Positions 1 to 8,400 of a DNA stretch of 40,331 nucleotides are shown here, in pieces. Origin of the DNA: an uncultured bacterium (GTDB taxonomy: Bacteria; Verrucomicrobiota; Verrucomicrobiia; Verrucomicrobiales; V1-33). Made by a program: the position numbers and the translations under genes. The stretch spans positions 1 to 40,331 of the forward strand of contig CAIZWU010000177.1 of assembly GCA_903936775.1 (NCBI GenBank), given 5' to 3'. Each line of letters starts with the position of its first letter. The first letter of the stretch is position 1. The notes under the pieces are model-generated. The model was not told the DNA's origin and made no database searches. It was given only the letters and a program-made list of their open reading frames with translations.

Positions 1-166
1 AGGTCAGGCTGCGGTAGCCTTCCAGCGGGTGGTGGAGGGCATAACTGATGATGGCCTGCTTTTCCTGTGGCTCCAGCCAGTGATCGCGCGGCACCTGCGC
101 GTTGTGCTCATTGGCCTTGCCGTAGCGTCCGCGCCACCGGCCAAACTTCCGGTGACACCACTCCCG
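1..166 (-). pseudogene. IS3/IS481-like (integrase-core) transposase fragment, cut by the window edge
   Basis: The minus strand from 166 down to the window edge reads as an open frame containing WCHRKFGRW, RYGKANEHN, VPRDHWLEPQEKQAI and HHPLEGYRSLT. From memory of the family, this matches the stretch between the helix-turn-helix part and the DDE integrase core of IS3/IS481-type transposases (R-Y-G-K-x-N-E-H-N, P-R-D-H-W-L-E, H-P-L-E-G-Y-R). A TAG stop at 167-169 lies directly upstream in the same frame, and no matching N-terminal sequence is visible upstream, so the 5' end is lost or scrambled. The catalytic D-D-E residues would lie beyond the window. The family call is recognition without alignment; that this is a transposase remnant is fairly secure. 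Confidence 0.6.
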
Positions 167-174
167 CTAAAATT

Positions 175-300
175 CTAAAAACATTTCCCCATCCCCACTC
201 CCCGGTCTAACTGAACCGAAGAAATTACAGAAAAAAAGTTGCTCCGCCCAAGGGGAAACGCGATGCCCAACATCTGACGCCGCAGTTCTTTGTCGTTCAT
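175..300 (-). pseudogene. Possible 5' remnant of a second transposase (ISL3-like start)
   Basis: A 41-codon open frame runs from an ATG at 300 to a TAG at 175-177. It begins MNDKELRRQMLGIAFP and contains VISSVQLDRG. Some ISL3-family transposases start with a similar M-N-D-x-E-L-x-x-Q-x-L-G pattern followed by a V-x-L-D segment. The resemblance stops after about 35 residues and the frame then dies. It is in a different frame from the transposase fragment at 1-166, so the two are either pieces of two elements or a shifted piece of one. It could also be a chance ORF. Confidence 0.25.
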
Positions 301-361
301 GCCTTCAATTCCTCATTTCCCTACAGCCCTTTCCTGCCTCGAAATACCACCCGATTCCCGG

Positions 362-382
362 GAGAACCAATTTATTGGTCTC
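362..382. repeat. Short inverted repeat downstream of the helicase gene
   Basis: ACCAAT-TT-ATTGGT forms a perfect 6-bp stem that extends by GAGA/CTC with one bulged A. It lies about 50 bp past the helicase stop codon. On the minus strand no U-run follows it, so it is only a weak candidate for a transcript end. Confidence 0.25.
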
Positions 383-429
383 ACCCATCCTCATATGCTC
401 TTTGGCACGGCGCGGCCCCGGACATGATA

Positions 430-3126
430 TCAGACCAGAGGCGCCAGCAAATCCTCGAGATCCCCGGAAGTAAACCCCGGCGCCGTGCCATCCCCTGACA
501 GCAAGCCCGCCACCAAGCCCGCCTTGCGCTGCTGCAAGGCGAGGATCTTCTCCTCGATGGTTCCCTCACAGATCAGCTTGTGCACAAACACGGTATGCTG
601 CTGGCCGAAGCGGTGGGCACGGTCCGTGGCCTGCGCCTCCACGGCCGGATTCCACCATGGATCATAGTGGATCACCGTGTCCGCGGCGGTCAGGTTGAGC
701 CCGGTCCCGCCCGCTTTGAGGCTGATAAGAAAAACAGGAACTTCGCCGGATTGGAACCGCGTCACCAACGCTGGACGATCCTTGCTTTGCCCCGTTAGAA
801 TGAGGTGCGGCACCTTCAGGTTTTCCAGCCGCTGGGAAATGATCGACAACATCCCGGTGAACTGGCTGAAAACCAGGATGCGCCGGCCCTCCTCAACAAG
901 TTCGGGGACGAGCTCAAGAAAGAATTCGAGCTTGGCGCTGGCCGTGACCCGGCGGGCGGCCTCCAGTTTGAGCAGCCCGGGATGACAGCAGACCTGGCGG
1001 AGTTTGAGCAGGGCATCAAGAATGGCAATTTGGCTGCGTTCGACGCCCCGCTTGTCAATCTCCTCGTGCACGCGGGCATCCATCGCCGCTCTTACGCTTT
1101 CATAAAGGTCGGCCTGTTCCGGTGGCAGGGTAATCCGGTGGACGAGGTCAATCCGGGGCGGCAAGTCGGCCAGCACCGCCTGCTTGGTCCGGCGCAGGAA
1201 CACGGGCGCGATCCGTCTGGCCAATTGTTCCCTCCGGCGGCCATCCTGCTGTTTTTCAATCGGCGTGCGGAACAGACGGGTGAACTCATCCCAACCACCG
1301 AGGTAACCCGGCATCAGAAAATGCAGGATCGACCACAATTCCCCGAGATGGTTTTCCATCGGCGTGCCAGTCAGGCAAAGCCGCAGACGGGAGGAGAGGC
1401 GCGCCGCGCAAATAGCCGCCTGGGTGCGCGGATTTTTGATGAACTGGGCTTCGTCCAATACCACGAGATGGAATTCCATGGACGCCAGCGCTTCAAAATC
1501 CCGCACCAACAAGGGATAGGACGTGATAATGAGATCCGGGGATTCGCAGCGGCCAAGGGAGGCTGCCCGGGCGCTGCCATAGTGGACGTGGACACTGAGG
1601 GCAGGGGTGAATTTGAGCGCCTCGTCCTGCCAGTTGTGCAGCACACTGGTGGGGCAGATGATGAGACTGGGCCGGCCGCCGGCCGCTCCGGTCTCCACTT
1701 CCGCCAGGAGATGTGCCAGCGTCTGCAGGGTCTTTCCCAGGCCCATGTCGTCGGCGAGGATCCCGCCCAAGCCATGCCGGGCCAGCGAGCGCAGCCAGCG
1801 GAACCCCTCCACCTGATACGGCCTCAAGCGGGCTTTCAACCGGGCCGGCGGTTCTTCCGGCACCGCTCCCTCACCGTCCCCGGACCGCAGGTGGGCGACC
1901 AGTGAGCGCAGGCCCTCCGCGGTGCGGCGCACCAGCAATTCATCCCCTTCCCCACTCAGGAAAGCGGCGGCGTGGAGACGGTGCAGGCTGAGTTTACCAT
2001 CGGTCAGTTTCGGTTTGGCTGCCAAGAGTTCCGTCAAGGAAACCAGAATGCGGTGCAGCCGGGAAGCCGGCACGGGGACCACCCGGCGACCGTCCTCCAA
2101 GGGGATCAGCACCGGAGTTTCTCCCAGTTCCAGCAGCCGGCCGGGATTCAACTCCGCCGGTTGCCGCTGCAGAAAGCGTACCAGCAAAGGGAGAAGCGGA
2201 ATCCGGCGACCGCCACTTTCGATTCCGATATCAGCGGCAAACCAATCAGTGCGCCCGGTCTCTGCGACATCCTCGTAAAAATAGTCAGGATGCAGGATTT
2301 CCAGGTCAAAGCTGGGATCGGACTGCACCCGCCAACCTTCCCCGGTCAGCGCCGGAAGCTCCCGCAGCAACAGGCCGTGCCAAGGGGCATCCGCGATGGG
2401 ATGGAACAACAGGACATCGCGCAGCGGAGACTTCAGCGCGTGGCTGAGCGTCGCGCCGCAGCGGGTCAGACCCAGCCCTTCCAGCCGGGTCAGACAGGCC
2501 CGCTCGGCCACCCGATCGCGCTGCCAGGATCCTTGCGCGAGCGCGCCACTGCCGAAGGGAAAGACGTGGCCGGGGGCTTCAGGATAAGTGAATTCCAGAC
2601 TGAGCAGGCGGATTTCCTCCCCATAGGGCACCCCGGCATACCATCCCATGTAGCCGGTGAAGGGATACTCGCGGAAGAGCCGCACCACCGGTGACGGCGT
2701 GCCCACGGGAAGCCCGGACTCTGCTGCCTCCGGCACCGCCGCCTCCGCCGAAGCGGGCCCCCACAGAGGGCGCACCTCGTAACGGTTGGCATCCGGTTCA
2801 GGCTGTGGGAGATCTTCCCTGGGACGATACGCCAATTGCACCCCGGCCAGCAGAGAGGCATAAACGTGACGGCAATTCCGCCCTACCGCGCAGGTGCAGC
2901 GGGTGTCGAAAAACTCGAGCGAATATCCCGTCAGCGAGATTCTCACCTCCAAATCCTCCTGCCCCCTGGCCACGACCCGGGCTGTCACTTGGATCCCCCC
3001 ATCCAGCACCGCGAGGCGCACGCTGTGCACCAACCGCATCCCGTAGGCGGCCAGCGCGGATTGTTTCAGTTCCGTCGGCAAGTCCTCCAACCATTTCCCT
3101 TCTCTCAGACTGCGCCAGATGTTCAT
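430..3126 (-). CDS. SWIM zinc-finger / SNF2-family DEAD-like helicase
   Basis: This is a SNF2-type ATP-dependent DNA translocase (HepA/RapA-like superfamily 2). Residue numbers below count from an in-frame GTG at 3168. A SWIM zinc-binding motif (C91-x-C93 ... C99-x-H101, seen as CTC and CRH) is followed by an unassigned middle region. The ATPase core starts near residue 445: Walker A DDMGLGKT (473-480), DEAQ box (572-575) with FIKN, motif III LTGTPMEN, then the C-terminal lobe with FSQFTGML, GGTGLNLTAADTVIHYDPWW and ATDRAHRFGQ. All core motifs look intact. The ATG at 3126 (MNIWRSLREGKW) is the preferred start because conserved-looking sequence begins there; ATGs at 3147 and 3144 and the GTG at 3168 are alternatives. 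The gene is divergent from the sensor kinase at 3380. SWIM-SNF2 proteins are widespread, and their cellular role is usually unknown (transcription recycling or chromosome remodelling). Confidence 0.93.
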   Translation of the reverse strand: MNIWRSLREGKWLEDLPTELKQSALAAYGMRLVHSVRLAVLDGGIQVTARVVARGQEDLEVRISLTGYSLEFFDTRCTCAVGRNCRHVYASLLAGVQLAYRPREDLPQPEPDANRYEVRPLWGPASAEAAVPEAAESGLPVGTPSPVVRLFREYPFTGYMGWYAGVPYGEEIRLLSLEFTYPEAPGHVFPFGSGALAQGSWQRDRVAERACLTRLEGLGLTRCGATLSHALKSPLRDVLLFHPIADAPWHGLLLRELPALTGEGWRVQSDPSFDLEILHPDYFYEDVAETGRTDWFAADIGIESGGRRIPLLPLLVRFLQRQPAELNPGRLLELGETPVLIPLEDGRRVVPVPASRLHRILVSLTELLAAKPKLTDGKLSLHRLHAAAFLSGEGDELLVRRTAEGLRSLVAHLRSGDGEGAVPEEPPARLKARLRPYQVEGFRWLRSLARHGLGGILADDMGLGKTLQTLAHLLAEVETGAAGGRPSLIICPTSVLHNWQDEALKFTPALSVHVHYGSARAASLGRCESPDLIITSYPLLVRDFEALASMEFHLVVLDEAQFIKNPRTQAAICAARLSSRLRLCLTGTPMENHLGELWSILHFLMPGYLGGWDEFTRLFRTPIEKQQDGRRREQLARRIAPVFLRRTKQAVLADLPPRIDLVHRITLPPEQADLYESVRAAMDARVHEEIDKRGVERSQIAILDALLKLRQVCCHPGLLKLEAARRVTASAKLEFFLELVPELVEEGRRILVFSQFTGMLSIISQRLENLKVPHLILTGQSKDRPALVTRFQSGEVPVFLISLKAGGTGLNLTAADTVIHYDPWWNPAVEAQATDRAHRFGQQHTVFVHKLICEGTIEEKILALQQRKAGLVAGLLSGDGTAPGFTSGDLEDLLAPLV

Positions 3127-3379
3127 CCCTTTCACACAGGACATCATGCCGGTGATGCCCGGCCCCACAAGGCAGGAAGCACAGAATTCCCACGCTTCAC
3201 TGGGAATTTTCCCAGCCCCAGGCAGGCGTCAGACCGGCCCCTTCGGCCCCCCTCCCGGCGAAAAGGCGCGCCCCGCAGGAATAATTATTGGGCTCCGACG
3301 GGGCGGGCCGGAATTTTTCAGTCGCCTCCTGCCCAGCCGGTGATAAGCATGATGATCAAACCTTTATAAAGTCCCTGCT

Positions 3380-5431
3380 GTGCCGATACCCAATCCGGAC
3401 GATACGCTCCTCTTGCCCGGCACGGCCGGGGCCCCGGTCCCTCCCCTGATGCCGGCAGCCCTGCAAATCAAAGTGTTGCGGGTGGTGGTGGTCAGTGAGG
3501 ATCCAGCGCTGGCGGAACAACTCTCCGCTGGGCTCGATGCCCGCGGGCACCTGGCTTCAGTCTGTAATCCTGCCCAGGCGGGCACGCTGCTGAATGCGGT
3601 GCCCCTGCCCGATGTGGTATTGTGGCACCTCAATCAACACAGCGCGGCCGCCGCCGTCACATTGCTCGAACAACTGCAGCAACCAACCGCCGCCGACTGC
3701 GCCGTGATCGCCCTGACCGATCAGCCCGAAGCCATGGCCCGGATCGAGGCCTGGCTGAAGCGGGGCATCAGCGATTTCCTGCCGCTCGCCCTCGTGAGCG
3801 GCCCCGGGGACGCCCTGGCTTCCCGTCTGGCCGTGCTGGAGCATACCCTGTTGAAACGAAGGGAACGGGCCTGGCTGGATTCCCATGCCATCCATGCCGT
3901 GCAACGATATGAGGAAGTTTTTCAAAAAGCGCCGGAAGCCGCCCTCGTCGTGAGTGCGCGGGACGGCCTCATTCTTGAAGCCAATGCCGCCGCCGGCCAG
4001 ATCCTCGGCATCCCCCGGAGCGACCTGCTCCAGCGCTATCTTTCCCTCGTCCTGCCAGATCTTTTTGACCGCGAGGACTATGATCCCCAGGTCCTGGCCC
4101 TCACCGACACCCTGCGCCTGACTGAAGTCAGGCACCAGCGTTCAGACCACCTGCGCCGCTGGCTGGATGTGCTGGTCACCCGGGTGCCGTGGCCGCCTGG
4201 CCAGGCACTGCTCATCAAATTTCATGACATCACCATTCTGAAGGAACGCGAGGCCCGGCGGCTCCACGAGGCCCGCATGGATGCGGCATCCCGCGTGATG
4301 GCCGGCACCGCCCGCGAATTAAGTGATGCCCTGACTTCGGTCCGGGGCAATCTCGAGCTCCTGATGCGCCAGCCTGCCTCGCAGGCAGAAGTGCGCGACT
4401 TGTCCGGCGGCGCCCGCGATGCCTGCGAGCGCGCGGTCGATCTCTCCAAACGTCTCGCCACCCTTGCCCGTACTCCCGGAGGCGGGGAACTGCGCAAACG
4501 CCCCCTCGATCTCAAAGTTTTCCTCGAAAAAGCCGTGCCCTTCGCGCTGCTCACCGGCAAGGCCCGGCCGGTGCTCCATCTCAGCGATGACCTCTGGCCG
4601 GTGGAAGCCGACGAGGCCGCCCTCACCGATTTGTTGCGGCGCCTGATCGAAAATGCCGACGAAGCGATGCCGGAAGGCGGCACCCTGTTCATCGATGCCA
4701 CCAACGTCAGGGAAGGCCGTCGCGATGACTGCGAGCAGGCGTCCGTGCGGGTGCGGGTGCGCGACCAGGGCCCCGGAATCGACCCCCAGCTTCTGCCGCG
4801 TTTGTTTGACCCATGGTTTACCACCCACAGTGGCCGGGATGGCATGGGACTGGCCATGGCCGCCGCCTTGACCAAAGCCCATGGTGGTCATCTGCAGGTG
4901 GAATCCACACCCGGCCAGGGCACCACCTTTACGCTATGGCTGCCGGTCAACATCCGCCGCCTGCTGCACTCGCCGGCCCCGGTGCCCGCTCCCGCTGACG
5001 GCACGGGACCGGGCATGTTATCCCCTCTCGCAACCAAGCCGGCGGAAGCGAGAGCGCGCATCCTTTTCATGGATGACGATGCCGGCATCCGGGCGGTGGT
5101 GCAGCGCAGCCTGACTTATTCCGGATACGATGTCTACTGCACGCGTGATGGCCGGGAAGCCATCGAAGCCTACCGCAAGGCCCGTGAATTCGGCGCGCCA
5201 TTCGATCTGGCACTGGTGGATCTTGATGTGCGTGGCGGCATGGGAGGCAAGGAATGCATCGCCAGGCTGAAAGCCGAGTTTCCCAGCCTCAAGGCACTGC
5301 TCACCACCGGCTACATTGACGATGAGTTGATGGAAACCTATCGCGACCACGGTTTTCTCGGAGTCATCCCCAAGCCGTTCCAACTGGACCGTCTGGTGTT
5401 ATCCCTGAACCGCCTCCTGGGCACCCACTGA
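3380..5431 (+). CDS. Hybrid PAS sensor kinase-like protein lacking the phosphoacceptor His
   Basis: This is a 683-residue cytoplasmic protein with no membrane segment. Order of parts: a degenerate receiver-like domain at ~30-155 (the phospho-Asp position reads VVLWHLN, with Trp); a PAS domain at ~170-290; a dimerisation-helix region at ~300-365; a HATPase_c domain at ~375-525 with N box IENADEAMP (N425), G1 DQGPGI, F box FDPWFTT and G2 GRDGMGLAMA; and a C-terminal receiver at ~558-680 with D565-567, phospho-Asp D614 (ALVDLDVRGGMGG), T642/T643 and K665. In related kinases the first helix reads G-x-x-A-H-D-F-N-N-L-L. Here it reads AGTARELSDALTS, with Arg312 in place of His. Classical autophosphorylation therefore looks impossible, although ATP binding and the output receiver look sound. 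The start is GTG; an ATG at 3449 is an alternative. The 3' end abuts the convergent gene at 5433. Confidence 0.88.
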   Translation: MPIPNPDDTLLLPGTAGAPVPPLMPAALQIKVLRVVVVSEDPALAEQLSAGLDARGHLASVCNPAQAGTLLNAVPLPDVVLWHLNQHSAAAAVTLLEQLQQPTAADCAVIALTDQPEAMARIEAWLKRGISDFLPLALVSGPGDALASRLAVLEHTLLKRRERAWLDSHAIHAVQRYEEVFQKAPEAALVVSARDGLILEANAAAGQILGIPRSDLLQRYLSLVLPDLFDREDYDPQVLALTDTLRLTEVRHQRSDHLRRWLDVLVTRVPWPPGQALLIKFHDITILKEREARRLHEARMDAASRVMAGTARELSDALTSVRGNLELLMRQPASQAEVRDLSGGARDACERAVDLSKRLATLARTPGGGELRKRPLDLKVFLEKAVPFALLTGKARPVLHLSDDLWPVEADEAALTDLLRRLIENADEAMPEGGTLFIDATNVREGRRDDCEQASVRVRVRDQGPGIDPQLLPRLFDPWFTTHSGRDGMGLAMAAALTKAHGGHLQVESTPGQGTTFTLWLPVNIRRLLHSPAPVPAPADGTGPGMLSPLATKPAEARARILFMDDDAGIRAVVQRSLTYSGYDVYCTRDGREAIEAYRKAREFGAPFDLALVDLDVRGGMGGKECIARLKAEFPSLKALLTTGYIDDELMETYRDHGFLGVIPKPFQLDRLVLSLNRLLGTH

Positions 5432-5432
5432 G

Positions 5433-8400
5433 TCAGGGCCAAGTGACGCGCAGCCGCAGGAATCCCGAGCCGGCCGGCGCATCCTCCAAGGCCACCGGAT
5501 GGTGCCATGTGTAGATGTCGTAAGCGCCATCAGCCACCGGGAGCCCCGCCTGCACGGCCGGTGCCGGAGTCGCCAAGGCATCAAGCGTGGCCGCCGCCTC
5601 AGGCGTCACCAGGATGGCGGACCGGTCACGCCGCAACCTGGCCTGGAGACTGAGATAGTTTTTTCCCGGGGTGGCCGTGGCTCCGAGTTCCGCGGCGCTA
5701 CGGACTTCCCCCCGGGGCAGCAGGGAGGAGTCCGGCGTCAGTGGATCACCGCCCAGCAGAAACTCCATCAGATTGGATAGTCCGTCCCCGTCAGGATCAA
5801 CGGCCGCCCCGGACTGACTGGGAGTCAGGGCCTGGCCCGCCGCCCAACCGCCATAAGTATTGTCCGGCACCCCCACCGCAGCCGGAGGAATGGCCAAGGC
5901 GGCGACCTCCGCAGCACTCAGCCCACGGCGATAGAGTCGAAAATCATCCACCGCGCCCTTGAGCATTGGATCAGCCGCAAACTGGCTTTCTCCCAGGTAG
6001 TTCAGGGCGGGATTGAAGGAAAGCGGATCTATCGTGATGGAACGGGTATCCACCGCCATACCATTGAGGTAAAGAGTGCCGGTATTTCCGGTCAGGGTGA
6101 CCGCCACATGCGCCCAGTCGCCCACCACCAGCGGAGTGGATTCGAGGATCTGTTCGGCCCCGCCATCCTTGATGGTAAACCGCAGGGTCCCGCTGCCGGA
6201 GCGCGGTGTAAGCACGAGATATTGGGTCAGGTTATTGCCGAAGTCGAAAATCCGCTGCCAGTTGGCCCCGCCATCCCAACGGACCCGCGCCGCCACCGTC
6301 AGGTCGCTCACCGTGCTCAACAAGCCCGCCGGAAGGGTGACCAGATCATCCGTGCCGTCAAAACGCATTGCCCGGTCATACCAACCGGTTTCGTAAACGG
6401 GACCTCCCGTGGCCGTCCCGGGAAAGGCTCCGGTCTGACTGATCAAGTTGCCATCCCATTGATAGTGGACCAGGAGATCCGCCGGGCCCGGAACATTGAT
6501 GGTGAGCACTGCCTCAGAGGCCAGTCCGGTGGGGTCGCTGACACGCACGATGAACCGGTTCATCCCACTGTCGGAAGCCCCTGGCACCCCCGAGAGACGC
6601 CCATAACCATCCACCGTCAGCCAACGGGGACCCGCCACCTTGGAAAAAGTCAGCACGCTCTCAGGGTTGGCATCGGTGGCGAGGCCCGCGAGCGTCTGCT
6701 CATAGGTCTGTCCCATGGCTCCGGCAGGCCGGCTGAAGGGATCGGAAGTAAACGCAGGCGGCAGGGCGGTGGGAAGTCCGGCAACCTCCGCAGCGCTGAG
6801 CGCCCGGTTGAAGACCAGAAACTCATCCACCCGTCCACTGAAGAGCGGGTCCGGCCACTGGCTTCTACCGATGAAATTGGAAGTGGGCTGGATGTCCGAA
6901 GGCCGCAGGGAGGTGGCCCCGGACGCCACATTGGCGCCATTTACAAACAGCTTCATGCTTCCGCCGCCCACCGTCACCGCCACATGCGTCCAGGCTCCAC
7001 TGGCGGGCATGGCGGTATCCACGGTATTCTCGATGCCTTTCGCCCGGATAGTGAAGGCCATGCGGCCGGTGGCGGATTTCGGACTCAGGAAAAAATACTC
7101 CGAAGTACCGTTTCCAAAGTCGAACAGCCGTTGCCAATTGGAGGAGCCATTCCACATCATCCAAGTGGCTATCGTAATCTCATCTGTTTTGGCCAAGCCA
7201 GGAGGCAAGGTGATGTAATCGTTGGTCCCGTCCAGGATCAACGCAGAACCGATACGCCCGGCGCTGTAACCCGGCGAACCCGTCGCCCCCCCCGGCAGGA
7301 TGCCCACCGCGGCGTTCGCGTTCCCATTGAACGGATACCGGGCCACCAAGCCGCCGGGAGCGCCTACCGGCACCGTGACCGTGGCCAGATCGGATCCACC
7401 GCCCGGTACCGAGACCCGGACTTGAAAAGTATTCAGCCCCACGTCGGCCAACGTGGGCATCCCGGTCAGGCGGCCATCCGCCGCCACGGCCAGCCAGGCC
7501 GGGCCGCCCAGCTTGGTGAAGCTGCGCGTGCCGGTGCCACCACTGGCTGACCCGGCCAATGTGCCAGTCCAGGGCTGCAAGGGCACCGCAGGGGCCTGCG
7601 GCAGGGATTCGGCGGTAAATTGCGGCAGGAGCGCCGAAACCAGGACCGACACCTGGGCATCAGTCAGGGCGCTATTCAGAAAGCGCACGTCATCCAATTT
7701 TCCGGCAAAGAGAGGATCGGCAAACTGGCTCTTCCCGAGATAGTTCTGCCGCGTCCCCAGATCGGCCGGATTGATGGTCATTCCGGTGTTGGTATTGACC
7801 AGGGTGCCGTTCACAAACAGCTTTCCGGTATCGCCGCTGAGGGTCACCGCCACATGCGTCCACACGCCCGCCGCAAGAGCTGCCGTATGATTCAGCTGCT
7901 GCTCCCCCCCGCCATTTTTCAGGGTGAAGCGCAAATTGCCCGCCCCCGATTTCGGCGTCAGGAAAAGGTATTTGCTGGTGCCATCCCCCAGATCAAGGAT
8001 GCGCTGCCAGCTCGCCCCGCCATTCCAATTCACCCAGGCGGCAAAGGTGAAATCCGTGCTATCCCCCAGCCTGGCCGGCAACTGCAGGTAGGCATCGCTG
8101 CCATCCAGGCTCAGGGCCTGCCCGGCCCGGCCCGGCGGGAAGACCGTCCCTCCCACCAGGGTGGCATCATTCCCGTTGCCCGAGGCGTCGCGGGCCGATC
8201 CATCAAACAAATAAGTGGCGGCCGCGCTGCCCCCACCGTCCGGCAGCTCCTGCACATAATTCACCGGGGAAAGATTATCACGGTAAACCGTGCCCGCCCC
8301 GGTGAGCGAGCCATCGTCCCACACCACCCGGCGGACATCCTCTACCCAGTTGTAGATCGCATAACGTTCCACGAACGGCGCATTGTCCAGCATCCCGATC

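Noticed and set aside
805..1905. Long open frame (366 codons) antisense to the SNF2 helicase
   Set aside because: It mirrors the GC-rich coding strand of a gene with complete helicase motifs and shows no recognisable motif of its own.
6108..7550. 480-codon open frame antisense to the GH128-like gene
   Set aside because: Composition is dominated by Arg, Gly, His and Pro as expected from the opposite strand of a GC-rich gene; no motif or signal.
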